NCBI RefSeq assembly: GCF_002858765.1
Contig: NZ_PJRP01000015.1
Coordinates: 62,001-126,000 of the forward strand
Origin: Cupriavidus pauculus
GTDB taxonomy: Bacteria > Pseudomonadota > Gammaproteobacteria > Burkholderiales > Burkholderiaceae
Reading direction: 5' to 3'
Length of the DNA: 64,000 bases
Of this stretch, positions 33,420-41,572 are shown one piece after another (position 1 is the first letter of the stretch; every line of letters starts with the position of its first letter). The notes under the pieces were generated by a model, which saw only the letters and a list, made by a program, of their open reading frames with translations, searched no databases and was not told the DNA's origin. Made by a program: the position numbers and the translations under genes.

Positions 33420-35993
33420 TCAGATGGCCAGTGCGTCGAGCAAATCCTGTTCCACTTGAATCTGCAATCGGTTGTCGGCGGCCAGCGGCGAGCCGTCGAC
33501 CAGGAACACGTCTTCCACGCGTTCGCCGAGCGTGTTGATGCGCGCCGAATGCACGGACACGCGATATTTGGCCAGTACGCGGGCCAGCGCGTAAAGCAGG
33601 CCGGTGCGGTCGTTGGCCGACACCGACAGCAGGTAGTACTGGCCGCGTTCGTCGGGACGCAAGTCCACTCGCGGCTTGATCGGGAAGCTGCGCGACTGGC
33701 GCGACAGCCGGCCCTGCGTCGGATCGGGCAGGGGGCATTCCAGCCGCACGCGCTCGGCCAGTTCATGCTCCACCAGCGCGAGGATGTCGCGGTAGTCGCC
33801 GTCCAGGCCGGGGTCGGTGATCTGGAAGGTGTCCAGCGCGTAGCCGTCGCGCGTGGTCTCGATCTTGGCGTCCTGGATCGAGAACGCCTTGCGCTCGAAA
33901 TAGCCACAGATGCGCGCAAAGAGGTCGGGCTGGTCCTTCACGTACACCACCACCTGCAGCCCTTCGCCGGCGGGCGATACGCGTGCCTTGACCACCGGGT
34001 CGACGCTGTTCACCTTGTTGAACAGGTGTCGCGTCACCCAGGCGATGTCGCGCGCATCGTGCCGCATGAAGAACGACATGTCCAGCCGGCTCCAGAGCGG
34101 CTTGGCCAGTTCGGGGTCGAAGGCCTTCAGGCGCAGCTGCGCGATGGTGTCGTCGCGCTTCTGTGCCCAGAGCGAATGCTGGTCGATCCTGGCGCCGCCC
34201 AGCACGCGCAGCGTGATGCGGTACAGGTCTTCCAGCAGCTTGCCCTTCCAAGCATTCCACACCTTGGGGCTGGTGCCGCGGATATCGGCGACGGTCAGCA
34301 GGTAGAGCGCCGTCAGGTAGCGCTCGTTGCCCACTACCTGGGCGAACGCGTTCACTACGTCGGGGTCGGTCAGGTCCTGCTTCTGTGCCACATGGCTCAT
34401 CGTGAGGTGGTTTTCCACGAGCCAGGCGATCAGGTCGGTGTCTTCGCGCGCAATGCCATGCTGCTTGCAGAAGCGGCGCGCGTCGACGGTGCCAAGCTTC
34501 GAGTGATCGCCGCCGCGGCCCTTGGCGATATCGTGGAACAGCGCCGCCACCCACAGTACCCACGGGCGGTCGAAGCCGGCCATCAGCTGGCTGCAGAACG
34601 GAAATTCGTGCGTGTGCTCGACAATCGCGAAGCGGCGCATGTTGCGCACCACCATCAGGATGTGCTGGTCCACGGTGTACACGTGGAACAGGTCGTGCTG
34701 CATCTGGCCGACGATGCGGCGGAAGTTGATCAGGTAGCGCCCCAGCACGCTGGTCTGGTTCATCAGCCGCAGCGCGTGCGTGATGCCCTGCGGCTCCTGC
34801 ACGATGGCCAGGAACAGCTTGCGGTTGACGGGGTCGTTGCGCCAGCTGGCATCCATCACCGTGCGCGCGTTGTACAGCCCGCGCAGCGTGCGCGGCGACA
34901 GGCCCTTCACGCCCGGGGTGCGCTCGTACAGCAGGAACGTTTCCAGGATCGCGTGCGGGTTCCGCTCGTACAGGTCGTCGCTGGTGATTTCCAGCATGCC
35001 CTGGCGCTCCACGAAGCTATCGTTGATCACGCGCGTGACCTTGGACTCGCTCGGGAACAGCATCGCCTCGATGTTCAGCAGCAGCACGCTGTTCAGCTGC
35101 GTGACCGCCTTGGCCGCCCAGTAGTAGCGGCGCATCAGCTGCTCGCTGGCGCGCTTGTGCGTGGTCTGGCGATAGCCGAACGACTCGGCCAGCGCGGTCT
35201 GCAGGTCGAACACCAGCACGTCCTGCCGGCGGCCCGCCAGCAGGTGCAGGCGGGCACGGATGGTGCGCAGCAGACGTTCGTTGCGGCTCAGTTCCTGCGA
35301 CTCGCGCTCGGTCAGCAGGCCGCGTTCAAACAGTTCCTTCCAGCTGTCGCCCAGGCCGGCCGCCTTGGTCATCCACAGGATCACCTGCAGGTCGCGCAGG
35401 CCGCCGGGGCTTTCCTTGCAGTTCGGCTCCAGCGCGTAGGGCGTGTCCTGGTACTTGGCATGGCGCTGGCGCAATTCCAGCAGCTTGGCCTGGAAGAAGT
35501 CGGCCGCATCCATGTCGGCCTGGTAGCGTTCCTGCAGCGACTGCAGCAGTGTCTTGCTGCCGGTCAGCAGGCGCGCCTCGAGCAGCGCCGTGCGGATGGT
35601 GATGTCGGCCGCCGACTCGCGGATGCAGTCGTCCACGGTACGCACCGACGAGCCGATTTCCAGCCCCAGGTCCCAGCACAGGCCGATGAAGCGCTCCAGC
35701 CTGGCGGCCGTGTCGCTGTCGGGCTCGCCGGGCAGCAACAGCAGCACGTCGACATCGGAATACGGAAACAGCTCGCCACGGCCATACCCGCCCACGGCGA
35801 CCAGCGCGGCGGAGGCGGGCAGTTCCAGGGCGGTCCAGGCCTCGATCAGCGCGGCGTCGACGGCGCGACGCAGCTTCGTCACCAGTGGCGTGACCAGATT
35901 GTTGGCGTCGAACTCGGCAAACAGCGCCTGCTTGTCGGCCTTGAGCCTGTCGCGAATGCGCTGGCAGAGCAGAAGTTCCGGCGTGGTGTCCAT
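33420..35993 (-). CDS. glnD: PII uridylyltransferase / uridylyl-removing enzyme GlnD
   Basis: About 857 residues. The N-terminal nucleotidyltransferase domain shows VGGYGRGELFPYSDVDVLL. An HD hydrolase domain follows (LFHDIAKGRGGDHS), and two ACT domains near the C-terminus bind glutamine. It uridylylates the PII signal protein when nitrogen is scarce and removes UMP when glutamine is plentiful. The ATG at 35993 is chosen; a GTG at 36023 would add ten residues, and neither has a clear ribosome-binding site. A hairpin with a T-rich tail lies between map and this gene. Confidence 0.95.
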   Translation of the reverse strand: MDTTPELLLCQRIRDRLKADKQALFAEFDANNLVTPLVTKLRRAVDAALIEAWTALELPASAALVAVGGYGRGELFPYSDVDVLLLLPGEPDSDTAARLERFIGLCWDLGLEIGSSVRTVDDCIRESAADITIRTALLEARLLTGSKTLLQSLQERYQADMDAADFFQAKLLELRQRHAKYQDTPYALEPNCKESPGGLRDLQVILWMTKAAGLGDSWKELFERGLLTERESQELSRNERLLRTIRARLHLLAGRRQDVLVFDLQTALAESFGYRQTTHKRASEQLMRRYYWAAKAVTQLNSVLLLNIEAMLFPSESKVTRVINDSFVERQGMLEITSDDLYERNPHAILETFLLYERTPGVKGLSPRTLRGLYNARTVMDASWRNDPVNRKLFLAIVQEPQGITHALRLMNQTSVLGRYLINFRRIVGQMQHDLFHVYTVDQHILMVVRNMRRFAIVEHTHEFPFCSQLMAGFDRPWVLWVAALFHDIAKGRGGDHSKLGTVDARRFCKQHGIAREDTDLIAWLVENHLTMSHVAQKQDLTDPDVVNAFAQVVGNERYLTALYLLTVADIRGTSPKVWNAWKGKLLEDLYRITLRVLGGARIDQHSLWAQKRDDTIAQLRLKAFDPELAKPLWSRLDMSFFMRHDARDIAWVTRHLFNKVNSVDPVVKARVSPAGEGLQVVVYVKDQPDLFARICGYFERKAFSIQDAKIETTRDGYALDTFQITDPGLDGDYRDILALVEHELAERVRLECPLPDPTQGRLSRQSRSFPIKPRVDLRPDERGQYYLLSVSANDRTGLLYALARVLAKYRVSVHSARINTLGERVEDVFLVDGSPLAADNRLQIQVEQDLLDALAI

Positions 35994-36027
35994 GGGCGGC
36001 GGTTCGAGGGTAGGCGTGGGCACGGCT

Positions 36028-36059
36028 GGAAGAAGAAAGGGCGCCTTGGTGGGCGCCCT
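36028..36059 (-). terminator. Probable terminator or attenuator between map and glnD
   Basis: Eight-base GC-rich arms (36038-36045 and 36052-36059) with a six-base loop, followed on the minus strand by TTCTTCTTCC. It falls in the 80-odd bases between the map stop and the glnD start, so glnD may rely on read-through or its own promoter. Confidence 0.6.
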
Positions 36060-36075
36060 GGCGTTCGGTGCGGGT

Positions 36076-36894
36076 TCAGGCCGCCACGGTGTCGGTGATG
36101 AACGCGGGCGGCACGGGCGAACCTTCCGACAGCGTCAGCACTTCGTAGCCGGTGTCCGTCACCAGCACCGTGTGTTCCCATTGGGCCGACAGGCTGCGAT
36201 CGCGCGTCTTGACCGTCCAGTGGTCGGGCATCGTACGGATATCGCGCTTGCCGGCGTTGATCATCGGCTCGACCGTGAAGATCATGCCGGACTTGATTTC
36301 CATGCCGGTGCCCGGACGGCCGTAATGCAGGATCTGCGGATCCGAGTGGAACACCTTGCCGATGCCGTGGCCGCAGTATTCGCGCACCACGGTGTAGCCC
36401 GCGCCTTCGGCATGGGTCTGGATGGCGTGGCCGATGTCACCCAGACGTGCGCCATTGCGCACTTGTTGGATGCCCTTCCACATGCATTCATAGGTAATCT
36501 GCGCCAGGCGCTTGGCCAGGATCGATGCCTCGCCCACCACGAACATGCGGCTGGTGTCGCCGTAATAGCCTTCCTTCGTGATGACTGTGATGTCCAGGTT
36601 GATCACGTCGCCGCCCTTGAGCACGCGGTCGCCCGGGATGCCGTGGCAGATCACGTCGTTGACCGACGTGCAGATGGCGCCAGGGAAGGGCGGGTAGCCC
36701 GGCGGCGCGTAGTTCAGCGGGGCCGGCACGGTTCCTTGTACATCACGCATGTAGGCGTGGCAGAGGCGGTCCAGTTCTCCGGTCGTGACGCCAACCTTGA
36801 CGAAGGGGGTGATGTAGTCGAGGACTTCGGAGGCAAGGCGGCAAGCCACGCGCATTTGGGCGATGTCTTCGGCGGTATTGATATGGATGCTCAT
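36076..36894 (-). CDS. map: Type I methionine aminopeptidase
   Basis: A 272-residue dinuclear metalloenzyme that removes the N-terminal Met from nascent proteins. Metal ligands are visible in NLDITV, GDTSRMF, GHGIGKVFH, FTVEPMI and QWEHTVLV. It is divergent from rpsB, the usual arrangement map/rpsB-tsf in proteobacteria. It acts after peptide deformylase, encoded at 26760 in this window. Confidence 0.97.
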   Translation of the reverse strand: MSIHINTAEDIAQMRVACRLASEVLDYITPFVKVGVTTGELDRLCHAYMRDVQGTVPAPLNYAPPGYPPFPGAICTSVNDVICHGIPGDRVLKGGDVINLDITVITKEGYYGDTSRMFVVGEASILAKRLAQITYECMWKGIQQVRNGARLGDIGHAIQTHAEGAGYTVVREYCGHGIGKVFHSDPQILHYGRPGTGMEIKSGMIFTVEPMINAGKRDIRTMPDHWTVKTRDRSLSAQWEHTVLVTDTGYEVLTLSEGSPVPPAFITDTVAA

Positions 36895-37051
36895 GCTGCT
36901 TCGCCTGAAATGTGATGGCCCAGCCGCAGCTGCGCCTTTACTGTTCGCAAAGCGGGATTATCTCACCTTCGTGACGAGAAAGCAGGGAAATACGGGGGGA
37001 GGCTGGCCCGGCGGACGCGGATCGGCCGTTCGCGTGCGGTTGCGAAGGGGC

Positions 37052-37081
37052 TTGAGGGAAGGGCTGCTTTGTTGCTACAAT
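37052..37081 (+). promoter_or_regulatory. rpsB: Predicted sigma-70 promoter of rpsB-tsf
   Basis: TTGAGG at 37052-37057 and TACAAT at 37076-37081 are separated by 18 bases. Transcription would start near 37088, giving a leader of about 145 bases before the rpsB ATG. Confidence 0.6.
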
Positions 37082-37157
37082 CGCGGGCTGACTTGCTGAC
37101 GGTCCGGAAACGAACTGCTGCGGGTTGGAAATTATCGCTGTTTTTAGTAAATCGCTG

Positions 37158-37202
37158 GTCCGCCCATCCGGGGTGTTCCTTTTCAGGAATGTCGGGGCGG
37201 AC
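37158..37202 (+). promoter_or_regulatory. rpsB leader hairpin, candidate S2 autoregulatory structure
   Basis: Outer arms of eight bases pair perfectly (37158-37165 with 37195-37202); an inner stem pairs 37175-37179 with 37186-37190 around a short loop, leaving an internal loop between the two stems. The hairpin ends 31 bases before the rpsB start. In gammaproteobacteria the rpsB leader binds S2 to repress rpsB-tsf; whether this structure does the same is an inference. Confidence 0.5.
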
Positions 37203-37233
37203 TTCAGACCCTAACCCTTTTGGAGTAACTCAC

Positions 37234-37980
37234 ATGTCCGTGACCATGCGCGAAATGCTGGAAGCCGGTTGCCACTTTGGCCACCAGACCCGCTTCTGGA
37301 ACCCGAAGATGGCCCCCTTCATCTTCGGTCATCGCAACAAGATCCACATTATCAACCTCGAAAAGACCCTGCCGATGTTCCAGGACGCGCTGAAGTACGT
37401 GCGTCAGCTGGCAGCAAACCGCGGCACCGTGCTTTTCGTGGGTACCAAGCGTCAGTCGCGCGAGATCCTGGCTGAGGAAGCCGGCCGCGCTGGCATGCCG
37501 TACGTCGACGCCCGCTGGCTCGGCGGCATGATGACGAACTTCAAGACCGTCAAGATCTCGATCAAGCGCCTGAAGGACATGGAAGCCGCCAAGGAAGCCG
37601 GCGCGCTGGAAACCATGAGCAAGAAGGAAGCGCTGATGTTCGAGCGCGAGATGGAAAAGCTGGAAAAGTCCATCGGCGGCATCAAGGACATGGGCGGCGT
37701 TCCTGACGCCATCTTCGTGGTGGACGTCGGCTACCACAAGATTGCCGTGACCGAAGCCAACAAGCTGGGCATCCCCGTGATCGGCGTGGTTGACACGAAC
37801 CACACGCCGGAAGGCATCGACTACGTGATCCCGGGCAACGACGACTCGAGCAAGGCTGTTGCCCTGTACGTGCGCGGCGTGGCCGACGCCATCCTGGAAG
37901 GCCGTGCGAATGCGGTGCAGGAAGTGGTGGAAGCCGTTCGCGGCGGCGACGACGAATTCGTCGAAGTCCAGGAAGGCTGA
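37234..37980 (+). CDS. rpsB: 30S ribosomal protein S2
   Basis: A 248-residue ribosomal protein. Family marks are MREMLEAGCHFGHQTRFWNP at the N-terminus, FVGTKRQSREI, DARWLGGMMTNF and GIPVIGVVDTNH. The ATG at 37234 follows TGGAG at good spacing; earlier in-frame starts lie within the leader and are not credible. tsf follows after an intergenic terminator-like hairpin. Confidence 0.98.
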   Translation: MSVTMREMLEAGCHFGHQTRFWNPKMAPFIFGHRNKIHIINLEKTLPMFQDALKYVRQLAANRGTVLFVGTKRQSREILAEEAGRAGMPYVDARWLGGMMTNFKTVKISIKRLKDMEAAKEAGALETMSKKEALMFEREMEKLEKSIGGIKDMGGVPDAIFVVDVGYHKIAVTEANKLGIPVIGVVDTNHTPEGIDYVIPGNDDSSKAVALYVRGVADAILEGRANAVQEVVEAVRGGDDEFVEVQEG

Positions 37981-38043
37981 TTGCCTGCTGGCGCTTGAGG
38001 CCGGGATACACCGGCCACTGGCGCCCGCCTTGCGGCAACCAAG

Positions 38044-38073
38044 AAAAGGGGGCACTTCTGGCGCCCCCTTTTT
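38044..38073 (+). terminator. Intrinsic terminator/attenuator between rpsB and tsf
   Basis: Stem of about ten bases (AAAAGGGGGC with GCCCCCTTTT), a nine-base loop and a T-run. It sits 64 bases after the rpsB stop and 75 before the tsf start, and would reduce tsf relative to rpsB. Confidence 0.8.
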
Positions 38074-38147
38074 GCAAACAGATTCAGTTGTCATCCGCCG
38101 TGGATATGATTCGCCGCGGATGAGGACAACCAATCAAGGAGTGACAA

Positions 38148-39026
38148 ATGGCGGCAATTACCGCAAGCATGGTTGCAGAACTGCGCGCGAAGACCGACGC
38201 GCCGATGATGGAATGCAAGAAGGCCCTGACGGAAGCCGATGGCGACCTGGACAAGGCTGAAGAACTGCTGCGCGTCAAGCTGGGCAACAAGGCCAGCAAG
38301 GCCGCGTCGCGCGTGACCGCCGAAGGCATCGTGGCCACGTACATCGACGGCACGACGGGCTCGCTGGTTGAACTGAACTGCGAAACCGACTTCGTGTCGA
38401 AGAACGACGATTTCCTGGGCTTCGCTGCCAAGATCGCCGAACTGATCGCCAAGCAGGCGCCGGTCGATGTGGCTGCCCTGTTGGCCCTGGAAATGGACGG
38501 TTCGACGGTTGATGCCGTGCGCTCGGCCCTGATCGGCAAGATCGGCGAGAACATGACGATCCGCCGCTTCGTGCGCTACGCCAACGGTGGCAAGCTGGCT
38601 TCGTACCTGCACGGCACGCGTATCGGCGTGATGGTCGAGTTCGACGGCGACGAAACCGCCGCCAAGGACGTCGCCATGCACGTGGCCGCCATGAAGCCGG
38701 TGTCGCTGTCGTCGGAACAGGTGCCGGCCGAGCTGATCGCCAAGGAGCGCAGCATCGCCGAGCAGAAGGCTGCCGAATCGGGCAAGCCGGCTGAAATCGC
38801 CGCCAAGATGGTGGAAGGTTCGGTCCAGAAGTACCTGAAGGAAGTGTCGCTGCTGAACCAGCCGTTCGTGAAGAACGACAAGCAGACCGTCGAGCAGATG
38901 CTGAAGGCCGTGAACACCAGCGTGAAGGGTTTCACCCTGTACGTGGTGGGCGAAGGCATCGAGAAGAAGCAGGACGACTTCGCTGCTGAAGTGGCCGCCC
39001 AGGTGGCTGCCGCCCAGAAGGGCTGA
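38148..39026 (+). CDS. tsf: Elongation factor Ts
   Basis: A 292-residue guanine nucleotide exchange factor for EF-Tu. The N-terminal motif KTDAPMMECKKAL and the core NCETDFVSKNDDF are the two family signatures. AAGGAG precedes the ATG. It follows rpsB as in nearly all bacteria. Confidence 0.98.
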   Translation: MAAITASMVAELRAKTDAPMMECKKALTEADGDLDKAEELLRVKLGNKASKAASRVTAEGIVATYIDGTTGSLVELNCETDFVSKNDDFLGFAAKIAELIAKQAPVDVAALLALEMDGSTVDAVRSALIGKIGENMTIRRFVRYANGGKLASYLHGTRIGVMVEFDGDETAAKDVAMHVAAMKPVSLSSEQVPAELIAKERSIAEQKAAESGKPAEIAAKMVEGSVQKYLKEVSLLNQPFVKNDKQTVEQMLKAVNTSVKGFTLYVVGEGIEKKQDDFAAEVAAQVAAAQKG

Positions 39027-39077
39027 TGTCCGGGTGGCCGGACGGGTTTCCCTGGTGGGATGCCCGGTCAGCCACCG

Positions 39078-39083
39078 TATAAT
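39078..39083 (+). promoter_or_regulatory. Predicted -10 box of pyrH promoter
   Basis: A perfect TATAAT; the -35 region is weak (around 39055-39060). Transcription would start near 39090, at or inside the hairpin that follows, and the leader would be about 240 bases long. Confidence 0.55.
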
Positions 39084-39086
39084 GCC

Positions 39087-39110
39087 GAGGGGCGCCGAAA
39101 GGTGCCCCTC
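39087..39110 (+). other. Ten-base-pair GAAA-tetraloop hairpin at the pyrH transcript start
   Basis: Arms 39087-39096 and 39101-39110 pair over ten positions (one G-U) around a GAAA loop. There is no T-tract, only TTCAC, so it is a poor terminator for tsf. Its location suggests a 5' cap-like structure on the pyrH message or a weak tsf terminator. Confidence 0.6.
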
Positions 39111-39330
39111 TTCACAAGTACGGTTGTCACGTGCGCCGTGCCAGTCAGTTTTCGCAGTCACCTGCAATATGCGCGCCTTTAGTGGGGCGATGCCGGCAGA
39201 TGACGGCGAAAACCGGCTTTCCAGCTGTCAAGTAATCCAAATTCATGCGCGGCCGGTGCGCAGTTGCGTTGTGCCGCCCGCGCCCATCCATCCGTTCAAA
39301 CGAGCGACTAGAACCTGCCCGAGGGTGAAC

Positions 39331-40041
39331 ATGCCAGCCTACAAGCGCGTCCTTCTGAAACTGTCCGGCGAAGCCCTTATGGGCGACGATGCTTTCGGCA
39401 TCAACCGGGCGACTATCGAAGGCATGGTCAATGACATTGCCGAAATCGTGAAACTGGGCGTCCAGGTGGCGGTTGTCATCGGTGGCGGCAACATTTTCCG
39501 CGGTGTTGCCGGCGGTGCGGCCGGTATGGACCGCGCCACGGCCGATTACATGGGCATGCTGGCCACGATGATGAATGCGCTGGCACTGCAGGACGCCATG
39601 CGCCACGCCAATATCGAAGGCCGCGTGCAATCCGCGCTGCGTATGGACCAGGTGGTGGAGCCGTATATCCGCCCGCGTGCCATCCGCCAGCTCGAGGAAG
39701 GCAAGGTCGTGATCTTTGCCGCCGGCACCGGCAACCCCTTCTTCACCACCGATACGGCCGCCGCGCTGCGCGGTTCGGAAATCGGCGCGGAAATCGTGCT
39801 CAAGGCCACCAAGGTGGACGGCGTGTACACGGCCGACCCCAAGAAGGACCCCAGCGCCACCCGCTACACGACGATCACGTTCGACGAAGCCATTTCCCGC
39901 AACCTCCAGGTCATGGACGCCACCGCGTTCGCCCTGTGCCGCGACCAGAAACTGCCGATCAAGGTGTTTTCGATCGTCAAGCCGGGTGCCCTGAAGCGTG
40001 TGATCCTGGGCGAGGACGAAGGTACGCTAGTGCACGTTTAA
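39331..40041 (+). CDS. pyrH: UMP kinase PyrH
   Basis: A 236-residue amino-acid-kinase-fold enzyme that phosphorylates UMP to UDP. Marks are LLKLSGEALMGDD, VIGGGNIFRG, AAGTGNPFFTTDTAA and ATKVDGVYTADPKKDP. GAGGGTGA precedes the ATG at 39331. It is followed by frr, the usual neighbour. Confidence 0.98.
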   Translation: MPAYKRVLLKLSGEALMGDDAFGINRATIEGMVNDIAEIVKLGVQVAVVIGGGNIFRGVAGGAAGMDRATADYMGMLATMMNALALQDAMRHANIEGRVQSALRMDQVVEPYIRPRAIRQLEEGKVVIFAAGTGNPFFTTDTAAALRGSEIGAEIVLKATKVDGVYTADPKKDPSATRYTTITFDEAISRNLQVMDATAFALCRDQKLPIKVFSIVKPGALKRVILGEDEGTLVHV

Positions 40042-40103
40042 GCAGTCCGGACCGCATCAAAATGCTGATTCGGTCTGGCCTGAGAGTAGAATGTTCCATT
40101 TTC

Positions 40104-40122
40104 GATCCCGCTAGGCGGGATC
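40104..40122 (+). other. Perfect 8-bp hairpin in the pyrH-frr gap
   Basis: GATCCCGC at 40104-40111 pairs with GCGGGATC at 40115-40122 around a three-base loop, 27 bases before the frr start. No T-run follows, so it is not a terminator; it may affect frr translation or message processing. Confidence 0.55.
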
Positions 40123-40149
40123 CTGTCTGGCTGTTTTCCGGAGGTAATC

Positions 40150-40710
40150 ATGACCGTCGCCGACACTAAGAAGAGCGCCGAGCAGAAGATGCAGAAGTCG
40201 ATCGAAGCCTTCAGGGCCGATCTGGCGAAAATTCGCACTGGCCGTGCGCACACTGGCCTGCTCGACCACGTTCAGGTGGATTACTACGGCTCGCCGGTGC
40301 CGATCAGCCAAGTGGCCAACGTTGGCCTGGGCGATGCCCGCACGATTACCGTGCAACCGTGGGAAAAGAAGATGGTGCAGGCCGTGGAAAAGGCAATCCG
40401 CGATGCCGACCTGGGCCTGAACCCCGCAACGATGGGCGACGTGATCCGCGTGCCGATGCCTCCGCTGACCGAAGAGCGCCGCAAGGAGCTGATCAAGGTG
40501 GTGAAGGGCGAGGCCGAGGGTGCCAAGGTGGCCGTGCGCAACCTGCGCCGCGATGCCAACGAGCAGTTCAAGAAGCTCGTCAAGGACAAGACCATCTCGG
40601 AAGATGACGAGCGCCGCGGCACGGACGACGTCCAGAAGCTGACGGACAAGTATGTCGGCGAGATCGACAGGCTCGTCGCCGAGAAAGAGAAGGAGATCTT
40701 GACGGTGTAA
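40150..40710 (+). CDS. frr: Ribosome recycling factor
   Basis: A 186-residue tRNA-shaped protein that splits post-termination ribosomes together with EF-G. Family marks are KIRTGRAHTGLLDHV, PWEKKMVQAVEKAI and PPLTEERRKELIKV. GGAGGT precedes the ATG. Confidence 0.98.
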   Translation: MTVADTKKSAEQKMQKSIEAFRADLAKIRTGRAHTGLLDHVQVDYYGSPVPISQVANVGLGDARTITVQPWEKKMVQAVEKAIRDADLGLNPATMGDVIRVPMPPLTEERRKELIKVVKGEAEGAKVAVRNLRRDANEQFKKLVKDKTISEDDERRGTDDVQKLTDKYVGEIDRLVAEKEKEILTV

Positions 40711-40762
40711 GGCCGTCCCGGCGGCTCGTCCGCCGGGGTTGTCCCAGACCGTCCGCGAATCC

Positions 40763-41533
40763 ATGCAGCATATCAGTTCGACGCTCGGCGTTCCCGATAC
40801 CACCTATGTGCCACGACACGTTGCCATCATCATGGATGGCAACGGCCGCTGGGCGACAAAGCGTCACCTGCCGCGCGTGGCCGGCCACACGCGGGGTCTG
40901 GATACCGTGCGCGAGATCGTGCAGGCCTGTGCCGCACGGGGCGTGCAGTACCTGACCTTGTTCGCGTTCAGCTCCGAGAACTGGCGCCGGCCCGCGGACG
41001 AAGTATCGTTCCTGATGCGCCTGTTCATGACCGCCCTGCGCCGCGAGGTGGTGCGGATGCACGCCAACAACATCCGCCTGCGCGTGGTGGGCGACCTGGC
41101 GCGCTTCAGCCCCCGTATCCAGCAGATGATCAAGGACGCCGAGGCGCGTACGGCCGGCAACACGGGTCTGACGGTGACCATTGCCGCCAACTACGGTGGC
41201 CGATGGGATCTGCTGCAGGCCATGCGCAAGATGCTGGCGCGCTCGCCCATGCTCGACGGGGAGTCGATCGACGAGTCGCTGCTGGCCCCGCACCTGGCAA
41301 TGGCCTATGCGCCGGAGCCGGACCTGTTCATCCGCACCGGCGGTGAGCAGCGCATCAGCAATTTCCTGCTTTGGCAGCTCGCCTATACGGAGCTGTATTT
41401 CACCGATACGTTCTGGCCCGATTTTGACGCCGCGGAGCTCGACAAGGCCTTTGCGTCGTACCGCCAGCGCGAGCGCCGGTTTGGCAGGACCAGTGCCCAG
41501 GTTGTGGCGCCGGGCCTGTCCGGAACGGCCTGA
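40763..41533 (+). CDS. uppS: Undecaprenyl diphosphate synthase
   Basis: A 256-residue cis-prenyltransferase making the C55 lipid carrier for cell-wall synthesis. The catalytic Asp lies in IIMDGNGRWATKR; FAFSSENWRRP, RTGGEQRISNFLLWQ and YTELYFTDTFWPDF are the other conserved blocks. The ATG at 40763 is preferred over an in-frame TTG at 40739. A GC-rich hairpin (40717-40737) without a T-run lies between frr and this gene. Confidence 0.96.
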   Translation: MQHISSTLGVPDTTYVPRHVAIIMDGNGRWATKRHLPRVAGHTRGLDTVREIVQACAARGVQYLTLFAFSSENWRRPADEVSFLMRLFMTALRREVVRMHANNIRLRVVGDLARFSPRIQQMIKDAEARTAGNTGLTVTIAANYGGRWDLLQAMRKMLARSPMLDGESIDESLLAPHLAMAYAPEPDLFIRTGGEQRISNFLLWQLAYTELYFTDTFWPDFDAAELDKAFASYRQRERRFGRTSAQVVAPGLSGTA

Positions 41534-41572
41534 GGCCGGTCGTACCTTCATACCTACGGGAATCGCAGCCGC

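Larger units (their letters stand above)
36895..37233 (+). other. map/rpsB divergent region with rpsB promoter and leader
   Basis: This 339-base stretch has no gene. It holds the rpsB promoter near 37052-37081 and a leader of about 145 bases with a strong hairpin, described separately. The map side (36895-37040) shows no clear promoter boxes. Confidence 0.6.
39027..39330 (+). other. tsf-pyrH intergenic region with promoter and 5' hairpin
   Basis: A 304-base gene-free stretch. It carries a perfect TATAAT, a strong GAAA-loop hairpin just after it, and about 220 further bases of leader before pyrH in which I see no other clear structure. There is no credible small gene. Confidence 0.6.

Noticed and set aside
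32130..36098. A 1,322-residue open frame on the plus strand across rluB and glnD
   Set aside because: It is antisense to two recognised genes. The 33-base repeats contain no stop in this frame, and codon bias of glnD keeps the rest open. The product has no recognisable domain.
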